Source of the DNA: Francisella uliginis
Lineage (GTDB): Bacteria > Pseudomonadota > Gammaproteobacteria > Francisellales > Francisellaceae
DNA: 64,000 bases
Assembly (NCBI RefSeq): GCF_001895265.1
Contig: NZ_CP016796.1
Coordinates: 1,984,001-2,048,000 of the forward strand
Direction of reading: 5' to 3'
Shown: piece by piece, positions 19,063 through 27,894 of the stretch
Layout of the letters: each line of letters starts with the position of its first letter
Position numbering within the stretch: the first letter of the stretch is position 1
Program-made: the position numbers and the translations under genes
Notes under the pieces: model-generated
The model's database searches: none
Told to the model about the DNA's origin: nothing
Seen by the model: the letters and a program-made list of their open reading frames with translations, nothing else

Positions 19063-21861
19063 TTATTTAAATATTTTTTTAAAGAAATTAGCCATTTTTG
19101 CAAATGGGCAAGAAGTATCTGAAGATCCTTCAGAACATGAGTCAGAACCTACTGAATTAGACTTTTTTTTTTGATCCATCATATCTTTTAAAACAGTCTG
19201 TAAAATACCACCATTTTTCAGATAATCAACGTCAACATCTGCATCTAAACGAGCTTTTGCTTCAAATGTTGTCGTATGAGCAGTCTCAGGGTGTACAGCT
19301 TCAACAACAACTCTTTGGCGAGGTTGAATATTGTTTAAGTTTTTAATATTAAACATTTCTGAACCATCTAAACCAAGAGTTTTTGCAGTTTGACCATCAA
19401 CGTATTCAAGAGGTAACACGCCCATACCCACTAAATTTGATCTATGAATTCTCTCATAGCTCTCAGCAATAACAGCTTTAACACCTAATAAGAAAGTACC
19501 TTTAGCAGCCCAGTCACGCGATGAACCAGTACCATACTCTTTACCAGCTAAGATAACAAGAGGAATATCTTTTTCTTTATATTTCATTGCCGCATCAAAT
19601 ACATACTGTTGAGAACCATCAAGATGATACTTAGTAAAACCACCTTCAACATTATCTAAAAGTAAGTTACGAATACGGATATTTGCAAAAGTACCTCTCA
19701 TCATAACTTCATGGTTACCACGACGAGAGCCATAAGAGTTGAAGTCTTTTTTCTCAACGCCATGTGATTTTAGATATTGTCCTGCAGGATATTCTTCAGG
19801 TATCGCACCAGCTGGAGATATATGATCCGTAGTTACAGAATCACCTAACATTAAAAGAGTTCTTGCTCCTTTAATATCTAAATTATCATTACCTTCAGCA
19901 AACTTCTCAAAGAAGCTTGGGCATTGAATATATGTTGAAGATTTATCAAACTCATATAGTTTACCTTCAGGAGCATCAAGTTTTTGCCAATCTTCTGTAC
20001 CATCAAGTACTGTTGCATATGCTTTTTCAAACATTGCTGAGTTAATCACATCAGACTGAATAGCTGCAATTTCTTCAGTAGTTGGCCATACATCTGCAAG
20101 ATATACATCATTTCCTTCAGCATCAACACCGATAGCATCTTCAACAGGATCAAAATCAACTGTACCAGCTAAAGCATAAGCTACAACATGAATTGGTGAT
20201 GCTAAGTAGTTTGCCTTAACATAAGGATTAATACGACCTTCAAAGTTACGGTTACCAGAACTTACAGAAGCAACTACAAGATCTGCTTCATCAATAGCAT
20301 CAATAACTGGTTGATCTAATGGTCCTGAGTTTCCTATACATGTAGTACAACCATAACCTACAAGGTTAAAGCCTAAATTCTCAAGTTCTGGAAGTAAGTT
20401 TGCTTTCTCAAGATATTGAGTTACAACTTGAGATCCAGGGGCTAAAGAAGTCTTAACAAAAGGTTTAACTTTTAAACCTTTTTCATTTGCTTTTTTAGCA
20501 AGTAAACCAGCACCTAAAAGTAGTGATGGGTTTGATGTATTTGTACATGATGTAATTGCAGCAATAGCAAGTGAACCATGAGTAATAGTCTCATCAAGGC
20601 CTTTTACTTCAGCAGATTTTTGTAACTGCTCTTGTGTTAAACCAAAGCCATGTAGACCCTGTTCATGTACTAAAGCTTCTTCAAAAGCTTTTTTCATATC
20701 ATGGAAAGCAACTCTATCTTGTGGACGCTTAGGACCAGCAAGGTTAGATTCAATATCTGATAAATTAATTTCTACAATACTAGAATACTCAGGCTCTTCA
20801 ACTGGGTTTTCTCTAAATAATAACTGCTCTTTATACATCTCACGAGCTGCATCAACTAGCTCACCTCGATTTGTATTGTTAAAGAAGTCTAGTGTTACTT
20901 CATCAACTGGGAAGAAACCAATAGTAGCACCATACTCTGGAGCCATGTTAGCAATAGTAGCTCTATCTGGAAGAGATAAGCTTTCTAAACCTTCTCCATA
21001 ATATTCAACAAACTTACCTACAACACCATGTTTTCTAAGTGCTTCTGTAATCTCAAGTACCAAATCAGTAGCTGTTACACCAGTTTTTAATTTACCAGTT
21101 AGTTTAACACCAACCACATCTGGGAGTACCATATAATATGGTTGACCAAGCATTACAGCTTCAGCCTCAATACCTCCTACACCCCAACCTACAACACCAA
21201 CACCATTGATCATAGTAGTATGAGAGTCAGTACCAACTAAAGTATCTGGATAAATTATATTTTCACCATCTATGTTTTTAACCAATGCACCTTTTGCAAG
21301 ATACTCTAAGTTTACTTGGTGGATAATACCCATTCCAGGTGGAACAACTGTGAAATCATCAAAAGCTTTTTGTGCCCACTTAAGTAAGCTATATCTTTCA
21401 CCATTTCTTTCAAATTCTTTAGCTACGTTTTGTGCTAATGCTGTTTTTGTACCGTAATAATCTACTTGTACAGAATGGTCAATAACCATTGCTGTATCTA
21501 CAAGAGGGTTAATTTTATCAGCATCTCCACCAGCATCTTTGATAGCTTTTCTCATCGCTGCTAAATCAACTACTGCTGGAACACCTGTAAAGTCTTGCAT
21601 TACAACTCTAGCAGGCATATGTGGAATTTCAGGTCTAGAACTAGCTTTTGCATCCCAGTTTAGTACCTTATTCATATCTTCTTCTTTTACTTTGTAACCA
21701 TCAATATTTCTTAATTGGTTTTCAAGTAATACTCTAATTGAGTATGGTAAACGATTTACATCCTTACCAAGTTCTTGAGAAAGTTTTTTTAAGCTATATA
21801 AAGAATATTTATTTCCTTTATCCTCTATATTAAGCTTAGTGATATTTTTAATATCAGACAT
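19063..21861 (-). CDS. acnA: Aconitate hydratase (AcnA type) with C-terminal cysteine tail
   Basis: TCA-cycle [4Fe-4S] enzyme interconverting citrate and isocitrate. The 932-aa protein (from ATG 21861, preceded by a clear GGAGG eight bases upstream; longer starts are less likely) shows LVGTDSHTTMINGVG, the cluster cysteines in AITSCTNTSNPS and YGCTTCIGNSG, and the swivel-domain motif EYGTGSSRDWAAKG. AcnA of E. coli is 891 aa. Here the C-terminus carries about 35 extra residues, rich in Ser and Lys with two more cysteines (DSCSEGSSDTSCPF) and an amphipathic lysine-rich end. Monocistronic, divergent from the Nif11 gene. Confidence 0.94.
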   Translation of the reverse strand: MSDIKNITKLNIEDKGNKYSLYSLKKLSQELGKDVNRLPYSIRVLLENQLRNIDGYKVKEEDMNKVLNWDAKASSRPEIPHMPARVVMQDFTGVPAVVDLAAMRKAIKDAGGDADKINPLVDTAMVIDHSVQVDYYGTKTALAQNVAKEFERNGERYSLLKWAQKAFDDFTVVPPGMGIIHQVNLEYLAKGALVKNIDGENIIYPDTLVGTDSHTTMINGVGVVGWGVGGIEAEAVMLGQPYYMVLPDVVGVKLTGKLKTGVTATDLVLEITEALRKHGVVGKFVEYYGEGLESLSLPDRATIANMAPEYGATIGFFPVDEVTLDFFNNTNRGELVDAAREMYKEQLLFRENPVEEPEYSSIVEINLSDIESNLAGPKRPQDRVAFHDMKKAFEEALVHEQGLHGFGLTQEQLQKSAEVKGLDETITHGSLAIAAITSCTNTSNPSLLLGAGLLAKKANEKGLKVKPFVKTSLAPGSQVVTQYLEKANLLPELENLGFNLVGYGCTTCIGNSGPLDQPVIDAIDEADLVVASVSSGNRNFEGRINPYVKANYLASPIHVVAYALAGTVDFDPVEDAIGVDAEGNDVYLADVWPTTEEIAAIQSDVINSAMFEKAYATVLDGTEDWQKLDAPEGKLYEFDKSSTYIQCPSFFEKFAEGNDNLDIKGARTLLMLGDSVTTDHISPAGAIPEEYPAGQYLKSHGVEKKDFNSYGSRRGNHEVMMRGTFANIRIRNLLLDNVEGGFTKYHLDGSQQYVFDAAMKYKEKDIPLVILAGKEYGTGSSRDWAAKGTFLLGVKAVIAESYERIHRSNLVGMGVLPLEYVDGQTAKTLGLDGSEMFNIKNLNNIQPRQRVVVEAVHPETAHTTTFEAKARLDADVDVDYLKNGGILQTVLKDMMDQKKKSNSVGSDSCSEGSSDTSCPFAKMANFFKKIFK

Positions 21862-22122
21862 GCTATTAACCTCCGTAGATACCATATTTTTTTGCATACA
21901 AGTATATTTTAACCTGTAAAAGCTTATTTGTATATAAAATAAAACTCTTCAAAGCTTTGCTTTCAATTCAAACTCTCATCAGGCTATTTAAAATAAAACA
22001 TTATTTCCAACCTTATGATAATAACTTAACAAGTTACATTTTTTAGAATTGCTAAATATTTCATATACATTTAACAATTATTCTGAAAAGATATTTAAAG
22101 ACTTAAACTCTAAGAATGGAAA

Positions 22123-22695
22123 TTGGAGGTGGAAAATATTAAGCACTATCCAAAATCTTATATGATGTCTGAAGAGTTAAAACGTTTCTTTACAAAAGTA
22201 ACAAACGATACTGATTTACAAAAACAATTATACAACACAAAAACTCTAGCTGAAGTTGCTAATATCGCGATCGAATTAGGTTTTAAAATAAGACCTGCTG
22301 AAATTATACAAGCTCAAGCAGGAAGAATATTAGCAATTCTTGATCAACAACCTGAAGATGTTGTCTATTTACTATCTAGTAAAAAAGCCAAAACAGGCGC
22401 TCAATGGGGTCGTGGAGGTAATGGTTTTTTAGATAACCCTGGCTATTGGCTTATGAAACTTGCCTCAACTAATGCAATTACAGAAAATGAGGTTTTAATA
22501 AACTCTTTTCTCAAAAAAGCTCATAAAATAACTGAGCTAGAAATTAAACTATATGAGACTAAATCATTTAATTCTTTAGAAAATCTAATGCATGAATATG
22601 GTTTTGATATCTCTGCTAAGAAGCTATTATCACATCAAGCACAAAAAATATTAGCGTTAAATGCAGATGATGCAGATAAAGTTGCAGCAAATTAG
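22123..22695 (+). CDS. Protein with two Nif11-like domains
   Basis: About 190 aa. The N-terminal part (SEELKRFFTKVTNDTDLQKQ to about residue 65) matches the Nif11 fold seen in Nif11 proteins and in Nif11-type leader peptides of ribosomal natural products. A diverged second copy spans about residues 125-180 (INSFLKKAHKITELEIKLYE onwards). Between them lies a Gly/Trp-rich linker (AQWGRGGNGFLDNPGYW, about 93-109). No modification enzymes or peptide exporter are close by. The start is uncertain: GGAGG at 22125-22129 would fit a start a few bases later, but only TTG 22123, GTG 22129 or a non-standard codon are in frame before the ATG pair at 22162/22165. Function unknown. Confidence 0.7.
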   Translation: MEVENIKHYPKSYMMSEELKRFFTKVTNDTDLQKQLYNTKTLAEVANIAIELGFKIRPAEIIQAQAGRILAILDQQPEDVVYLLSSKKAKTGAQWGRGGNGFLDNPGYWLMKLASTNAITENEVLINSFLKKAHKITELEIKLYETKSFNSLENLMHEYGFDISAKKLLSHQAQKILALNADDADKVAAN

Positions 22696-22720
22696 CTTTA
22701 TCAATATTGCTTTTATCAAA

Positions 22721-23161
22721 TTAAACCCAATTCTCCACCTGATCTTTTTTAACGCACATAGCTCCTAATGCTACCTTATTATTTGCCTGCATATCGGTTA
22801 GCTTATCAGCAGGTATAGATACTTTCTTAACAGTAAGAATTTTAGGATTCATAAGTAGTATCATAACTGCTTGACAACCTCCTTTTCTATCGCAAGTAGC
22901 TTGAGGCAGTTTAGAGCGAAAGCTAGGTAACTTTACAGTAGAAGGAATAACATATCCATCTGGACAAGTTATTTTTGCTTCGGTCGCGGATAAGCTTAAA
23001 GCTCCTTGCTGCGACACATACTCTCCTAGCTTAAATCCTGACTTAGCATAATCGCCTGCAAAAGTAACACTTTGACTTGTTTCTTTCTTGCTTTCACCAC
23101 AAGCCACTAAACCAATTGCTATTAATATTACCAATAAGCATTTAAATACTTTTCTTTGCAT
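22721..23161 (-). CDS. Putative lipoprotein, function unknown
   Basis: A 146-aa protein with a lipoprotein signal: charged MQRK, a hydrophobic stretch, and a lipobox LVAC with the modified Cys at residue 21. The mature part has four further cysteines (TCPDG, TCDRKGGC, MCVKK), suggesting disulfides in the periplasm. I do not recognise a wider family. It lies 13 bases downstream of the DyP peroxidase gene in the same direction and is probably co-transcribed. Confidence 0.75.
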   Translation of the reverse strand: MQRKVFKCLLVILIAIGLVACGESKKETSQSVTFAGDYAKSGFKLGEYVSQQGALSLSATEAKITCPDGYVIPSTVKLPSFRSKLPQATCDRKGGCQAVMILLMNPKILTVKKVSIPADKLTDMQANNKVALGAMCVKKDQVENWV

Positions 23162-23174
23162 TTCTTTTCCTTAA

Positions 23175-24056
23175 TCAATTTTTAAATAAAGATAAATCTA
23201 ATCTGCCCTTTTTAAAAGATGGACACCATAAATAGTTAGTTTTAATAATTTTAGAGAATTTAAATACTCCATCAACTATACCATCGCTCCCACCAAGCAT
23301 ATTTCCCATCTGTAAATTAAAAGATCTAAATGAAGGAGCAAATGCCGAAAACATAAACCCTCCATTTAAGCTATCATCTGACCAAGGCATCGACTTTCTT
23401 AGAAGTAATGCTTCTGGTTCAAAATTTTCTTTTGCAGACCTTTTTACATGGGCAAAATCTTTTAAATCCTTGAACTGATGTGAATCATCTAGTGACCGGC
23501 CAATACATTCTTCTTTCTGTGTTTGACTAACACTGTTTAACCAGTCAAAGTCATGTAGCCATTGTTGAAGCACCCAAAAGCTTGATCCTTCTAAATCGCC
23601 ATTCGTTGCTATAGCCGCTGGCACTTCCTCTTCACCTTTTGGATTTTCTATCCCATCTTCAAAACCTGAAAGATCATATTTACCATGATATGTATAACTT
23701 GAAATAGATTTCTCAAAATCAAAATAATCACCAAGGGCTTTTCTAATATCTATAGCATTATGAAACAACTCACCTCTATCATCATTGCGCAACCACAATA
23801 CTAAATCATATCCATCATCATCTGACATTCTTTCACTATTAAACCTAACTCTTTGATAATCTTCATCTTTAGGTATATCAAACATTTTCAAAAGATCATT
23901 ACCAAATCCTGCCACGACACGTTTACCATCAACAAATCTTTGCAAAACTTTTAAACCAAAGTTTATATCTACATCCTTTTTAAGATTGAACATCATATAT
24001 TTAGCTGATGAAGGTAATTTTTCTACAACCCCTAATTGATATTTTATTATTTGCAT
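23175..24056 (-). CDS. Dye-decolourising (DyP-type) heme peroxidase
   Basis: A 293-aa protein of the DyP/YfeX branch. It has the family GxxDG motif in GFEDGIENP (around residue 131) supplying the distal Asp, a proximal heme His in AHVKRSA (around 203), and the C-terminal MPWSDDSLNGGFMFSAFAPS region where the conserved distal Arg is expected. There is no Tat signal, so it is probably cytoplasmic. It would reduce peroxide with an unknown reductant. Upstream of and probably co-transcribed with the lipoprotein gene. Confidence 0.87.
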   Translation of the reverse strand: MQIIKYQLGVVEKLPSSAKYMMFNLKKDVDINFGLKVLQRFVDGKRVVAGFGNDLLKMFDIPKDEDYQRVRFNSERMSDDDGYDLVLWLRNDDRGELFHNAIDIRKALGDYFDFEKSISSYTYHGKYDLSGFEDGIENPKGEEEVPAAIATNGDLEGSSFWVLQQWLHDFDWLNSVSQTQKEECIGRSLDDSHQFKDLKDFAHVKRSAKENFEPEALLLRKSMPWSDDSLNGGFMFSAFAPSFRSFNLQMGNMLGGSDGIVDGVFKFSKIIKTNYLWCPSFKKGRLDLSLFKN

Positions 24057-24126
24057 TCCAACTTTCTCTTATAAAATCATTACTAATAGTTATAATATAA
24101 ACAATAAACATAAAACTCCATAAGCA

Positions 24127-24504
24127 ATGATAAAAAAACAACTTTCCTTCTTTCTTCTTGTCGGCATTTTAGCCTCAATAACAAACTTCGTTATCGTATG
24201 GATTCTTGTAGAGTTGGAGATCTTTAGGCCTTTAGTAGCTAACTTCTTTGCTTTTTTAATTGCCTTTAATGTTAGTTATTTTGGTCATAGGTTTCTGACG
24301 TTCTCAACGACTACACAATCTCATAAAAAAGCTGCATCACAATTTTTCATAAATGTTATGATTGGTTTATGCTTAAATGAATTCATTTACTATATACTCC
24401 TACATCTTCTAAAAATACAATATTTATTAGCTCTATTTATAACTATGGGGCTAGTTGCTATCTACACATTCATCGTAAGTAAATTCTTAATCTTTAAGGC
24501 ATAA
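24127..24504 (+). CDS. GtrA-like membrane protein
   Basis: A 125-aa, four-helix membrane protein with the GtrA pattern: FFLLVGILASITNFVIVW at the start and NFFAFLIAFNVSYFGHRFLTF in the middle. GtrA-like proteins are thought to flip lipid-linked sugars or assist glycosyltransferases in cell-surface glycan modification. No glycosyltransferase is adjacent; the gene is followed by hemW with only two bases between, indicating co-transcription. Confidence 0.85.
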   Translation: MIKKQLSFFLLVGILASITNFVIVWILVELEIFRPLVANFFAFLIAFNVSYFGHRFLTFSTTTQSHKKAASQFFINVMIGLCLNEFIYYILLHLLKIQYLLALFITMGLVAIYTFIVSKFLIFKA

Positions 24505-24506
24505 TA

Positions 24507-25649
24507 ATGTTTGAAATAGATAAACAAATAGCAATATATATTCACTTTCCTTGGTGTGTGCGCAAATGTCCATATTGTGACTTTAACTCACATGCTATAA
24601 AAGATGATTTATACTTATCAGAGCAATATTATAAACAGCTTATTGCAGATTTTGATAGTCATATTGATGATCTACAAGGTCGAGAGGTAATTAGTATCTT
24701 TGTAGGCGGTGGGACACCTTCTTTATTTAAACCCGAGTATCTTGGAAAAGTCTTAGAGCATATCAACAAAAATGCTAGTCTTAGTAGTAACTGTGAAATA
24801 ACTTTAGAAATGAATCCTGGAACAGTAGAAAGAGGTTCTATCTCAAGCTATCAAGATATTGGCATAAATAGAATATCACTGGGCGTCCAAAGCTTCCTAG
24901 ATGAAAAGCTTAAAATTCTAGGCAGAATCCATAATACTGAGAATGTTTATAATACTATCGAAGAAATAAAAGAATCAAAAATCTCAAACTTTAATATAGA
25001 TATTATGCATGGTCTACCAAATCAAAGCTTTGATGACGGAATCTTTGACATTTCAGAAGCCATAACTATGCAACCAACACATATTTCATGGTATCAGCTA
25101 ACTATCGAACCAAACACCCTCTTTGCAGCAAGACCTCCAAAATTACCAGATGAAGAAACTTTAGAAAATATTGAAATAACAGGTAAAGAACTTCTTGATA
25201 GTGCTGGATATAAACAATATGAAATTTCTGCATATGCAAAAAACAACCTACAATCAAAACATAACTCTACTTACTGGATGTTTGGTGACTATATTGGTAT
25301 CGGTGCCGGAGCTCATAGCAAAGTTACAAATCTTAAAACACGAGAAATAAAAAGATCTTGGAAACATAAACATCCAAAGATATACACACAGGCAAAAAAC
25401 TTTGTAAAAGATTCTACTATCGTTACAAAGCATGAGCTAATCTATGAGTTTATGCTAAATACACTCAGACTAAAAAATGGCTTCTCTTTAGATATATTTG
25501 AAAAACAAACATTTTTATCTAGAGAGACTATTAAAGAGAAACTAGAAGTTGGTTTAAATAAAGGCTTATTTGAAATTATAGATAACCACGTCAAACCAAC
25601 ACAGAAGGGATATTTATTCTTAAATGATTGTATTAATCTTTTTATTTAA
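24507..25649 (+). CDS. hemW: Radical SAM heme chaperone HemW
   Basis: A 380-aa protein of the HemN/HemW family. The radical-SAM cluster motif CxxxCxxC is CVRKCPYC at about residues 17-24, followed by VGGGTPS (SAM binding), and the C-terminal HemW winged-helix domain. Length and the three-cysteine motif followed directly by DF fit HemW, a heme-binding chaperone, rather than the longer coproporphyrinogen dehydrogenase HemN. The HemN-specific N-terminal extension is absent. Its end overlaps the convergent PepSY gene by four bases. Confidence 0.88.
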   Translation: MFEIDKQIAIYIHFPWCVRKCPYCDFNSHAIKDDLYLSEQYYKQLIADFDSHIDDLQGREVISIFVGGGTPSLFKPEYLGKVLEHINKNASLSSNCEITLEMNPGTVERGSISSYQDIGINRISLGVQSFLDEKLKILGRIHNTENVYNTIEEIKESKISNFNIDIMHGLPNQSFDDGIFDISEAITMQPTHISWYQLTIEPNTLFAARPPKLPDEETLENIEITGKELLDSAGYKQYEISAYAKNNLQSKHNSTYWMFGDYIGIGAGAHSKVTNLKTREIKRSWKHKHPKIYTQAKNFVKDSTIVTKHELIYEFMLNTLRLKNGFSLDIFEKQTFLSRETIKEKLEVGLNKGLFEIIDNHVKPTQKGYLFLNDCINLFI

Positions 25650-26098
25650 TCATCATATCTGACTTGAGAAACTTTGCCGCTTATCGCATCAATAACTACA
25701 TTAACTTCTTGATTATTAGAGTCTAAGCACTCTACTTTAAAAGCTCCTCTAGAATTTTTAACTTCTGTAATTGTTTTACATCTATCTTTAGGTACAGCTT
25801 TTATTGCTTGGCTCATATTTATTTCTTTTACTTTAGATTTCTGGGCTGGTACAGCTCCTGTTGTTGGATCTATATATAAATTCTGCTCTTGACCATCTTT
25901 ATTAATGACTTTTGCTTTATAAACACCATCATCATACTTTATTTTATTAATTCCATCATATCCCTGAGAATATATATTAGCAACAACCTTACTTATTGGC
26001 ACAGCTGTTGTTGGTGGAATATCATCAGCTATAGCTGTTGATAATAATATAGGCATTGATAAGAAAGTACCCAATAAACTTAAAACTATCCTCTTCAT
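25646..26098 (-). CDS. Exported PepSY-domain protein
   Basis: A 150-aa protein with a cleavable signal peptide (MKRIVLSLLGTFLSMPILLS, cut probably after AIA near residue 24) and two short PepSY-like units. One spans about residues 35-85 and ends YIDPTTGAV; the other spans about 97-148 and ends VIDAISGKV. PepSY domains occur in protease inhibitors and periplasmic regulators, with no fixed function. Monocistronic, convergent with hemW. Confidence 0.75.
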   Translation of the reverse strand: MKRIVLSLLGTFLSMPILLSTAIADDIPPTTAVPISKVVANIYSQGYDGINKIKYDDGVYKAKVINKDGQEQNLYIDPTTGAVPAQKSKVKEINMSQAIKAVPKDRCKTITEVKNSRGAFKVECLDSNNQEVNVVIDAISGKVSQVRYDD

Positions 26099-26200
26099 AT
26101 TAACTCTTTATTTTATGCAAATTTAATAACTTGAGCGTAACATCTGAAATCTTAAAAATCAATTCCATAGATTAACATATAGAAAAATGTCTTATAGATA

Positions 26201-27166
26201 TTACATTTCTCCTCTTAAAACCAAACTTATATACTTATCAACTTGATCCTTTAAAAACTTCATTATTTTCGTTCTATCTTTTAAATACTTTGAGACAATA
26301 ATAGTTTGTCTATCGTAAAAAGTTTTAGCAGAAATACCTTTTATTTTTCTGACAGAAGGTAATTTTGAAATTTGATCATAGTTATCCGCAAGAACACCTA
26401 CACCTAAATTATTCTGTATAAGTTTCAGCTTTTGAGCATCATCTTCAACAATATACTTAATATTCTTAATTAAAAAATTACTATCATCATCATCAAACTT
26501 AAAATCTAAACTTTGATCTTCTAAACGGTCTCTCCTAAATATAAAAGGAACTTTAAGTATATTTCTAGGCTCATTATCAAGATCATATTCTTTAATTAAC
26601 TCTTCTCCAGCATAAAGTTTAGATGGCAAACTAGCTGAGTCAACACTTGCACATATCAACCAACGATCTTGATCAATTTTTTCTAGATCTCTTGCTGTTA
26701 TAATTGCTATATCATAATTATTTAGATGATGAAAATAAGTATGCGTATGATATAACAAATAGCTATCAAAAGAAAATGTATACTTTTTACTTTGTTCAAG
26801 CTCAGGTAAATTTTGTAATAAATAATTTATAAAAAATCTAGTACCATAAACACGTATATAATCTAAAGTATCTATCCCTTTATATTTCGCACTTAAAATA
26901 CTATGCTCTAAATCTGTGTATAATCTATGACAAGATGAATAATATTTCATACCATCTTTTGTTATCTCTATCTTATTACTATTTGGTTGAGTCAGCTTAA
27001 CACCCAAATAGTTTTCTAAAAGCTCTAACTTACTTCTAACAGTATTAATCTCAACAGAATAAAAATTCTTAACAGCAGTATATGAACCTAATTCTACTAA
27101 GGATATAAAATATCTTGTCCCTTCTATAACATTTTTATCAACTACTTCTCTAATAATATCTTTCAT
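26201..27166 (-). CDS. LysR-type transcriptional regulator
   Basis: A 321-aa protein with an N-terminal winged helix-turn-helix at about residues 15-75 (TRYFISLVELGSYTAVKNFYSVEINTV then LLENYLGVKLTQ), followed by a ~230-residue part compatible with a periplasmic-binding-like effector domain (LKLIQNNLGVGVLAD near 255-270). The HTH is diverged but matches LysR spacing. It stands alone immediately left of the integrated element, without a divergent target gene. Effector and targets unknown. Confidence 0.72.
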   Translation of the reverse strand: MKDIIREVVDKNVIEGTRYFISLVELGSYTAVKNFYSVEINTVRSKLELLENYLGVKLTQPNSNKIEITKDGMKYYSSCHRLYTDLEHSILSAKYKGIDTLDYIRVYGTRFFINYLLQNLPELEQSKKYTFSFDSYLLYHTHTYFHHLNNYDIAIITARDLEKIDQDRWLICASVDSASLPSKLYAGEELIKEYDLDNEPRNILKVPFIFRRDRLEDQSLDFKFDDDDSNFLIKNIKYIVEDDAQKLKLIQNNLGVGVLADNYDQISKLPSVRKIKGISAKTFYDRQTIIVSKYLKDRTKIMKFLKDQVDKYISLVLRGEM

Positions 27167-27254
27167 CTTAGATTTTTAACTTTATAATAAAGCATAGTTA
27201 TATATTAGTTATAAAATTAAAAAAATAATATAGTTTTTTCTAAAGAATACTTTT

Positions 27255-27277
27255 TTTGGTGCTGAGTGGGATGCGAA
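27255..27277 (+). repeat. Left attachment site: imperfect copy of the tRNA-Leu 3' end
   Basis: TTTGGTGC then TGAGTGGGA, followed by a mismatched TGC and GAA. The tRNA side at 34469-34493 reads TTTGGTGC-AC-TGAGTGGGA-CTT-GAA. The copies match over 8 + 9 bases in the same orientation, with a two-base gap. This is the direct repeat expected at the far end of an element integrated by a tyrosine recombinase into a tRNA 3' end. Confidence 0.68.
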
Positions 27278-27331
27278 TTATTCTATAAAAGCCTTTATTT
27301 GCCTACAAATTAAATTATCTTTATGGTTCTT

Positions 27332-27355
27332 GGATACAGTTTAGGATACACTTTA
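27332..27355 (+). repeat. Left arm-type repeat (two GGATACA boxes)
   Basis: A 24-bp segment identical at 23 of 24 positions to 34337-34360 near the other end. It contains GGATACA twice, 12 bases apart. Location just inside both termini suggests arm-type binding sites for the integrase N-terminal domain. Confidence 0.65.
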
Positions 27356-27402
27356 AGCAAAGTACCCCTATTTTTTAATAAAACTAATAAAATAAGTTTA
27401 TG

Positions 27403-27813
27403 CTATTTGTTTGCAACATCTTTATAAAAATCATCAAGAGTTAAAACTTTTGTATTCATAGAATTATCACTAGAAATATTATCAACCTGTATTTTATCTA
27501 AACCTATCATAGTACTAGCCTGTTTAATTGCATTTATTTTTTCGTTATTAGTACTATTATTACTATAAGCAATATCTTTTAATTTTAATATCATTTGTGA
27601 TTTATTCCATACTATACTACTTTCTATTTCTTGATAATATTCTTTAATTCTCGTTGCTATATCGTTATTTTTAAGTAACTTATAAGCATTGTTTGATATT
27701 GTGCTATATTTCATATTTTCACAATTATAGGATTTTCTATAACTCTCAGTAGCATTATTAGTTTCTAGGTAATGCTCTATAAAAGATAATTGTTTAGTCG
27801 TTAAATTATTCAT
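27403..27813 (-). CDS. Phage small terminase subunit (TerS, Terminase_2-like)
   Basis: A 136-aa protein with the small-terminase layout. The N-terminal helix-turn-helix starts LTTKQLSFIEHYLETNNATESYRKS, the classic 'LT.KQ..F...Y...NAT.A' pattern, followed by AYKLLKNNDIATRIKEY. A helical part then reads IAYSNNSTNNEKINAIKQAS–MIGLDK, corresponding to the oligomerisation region. In phages TerS recognises the packaging site and hands DNA to the large terminase. No TerL, portal or capsid gene exists here, so it can only work with a helper phage's machinery. Last minus-strand gene of the element, on the far side of the origin from int. Confidence 0.78.
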   Translation of the reverse strand: MNNLTTKQLSFIEHYLETNNATESYRKSYNCENMKYSTISNNAYKLLKNNDIATRIKEYYQEIESSIVWNKSQMILKLKDIAYSNNSTNNEKINAIKQASTMIGLDKIQVDNISSDNSMNTKVLTLDDFYKDVANK

Positions 27814-27894
27814 AACTTTAAATATAATTTAAACTGTATATCATAAGATATTATAGTATTAATTTATTTGCTCAAGCAAAAGGTTATAAAAAAT

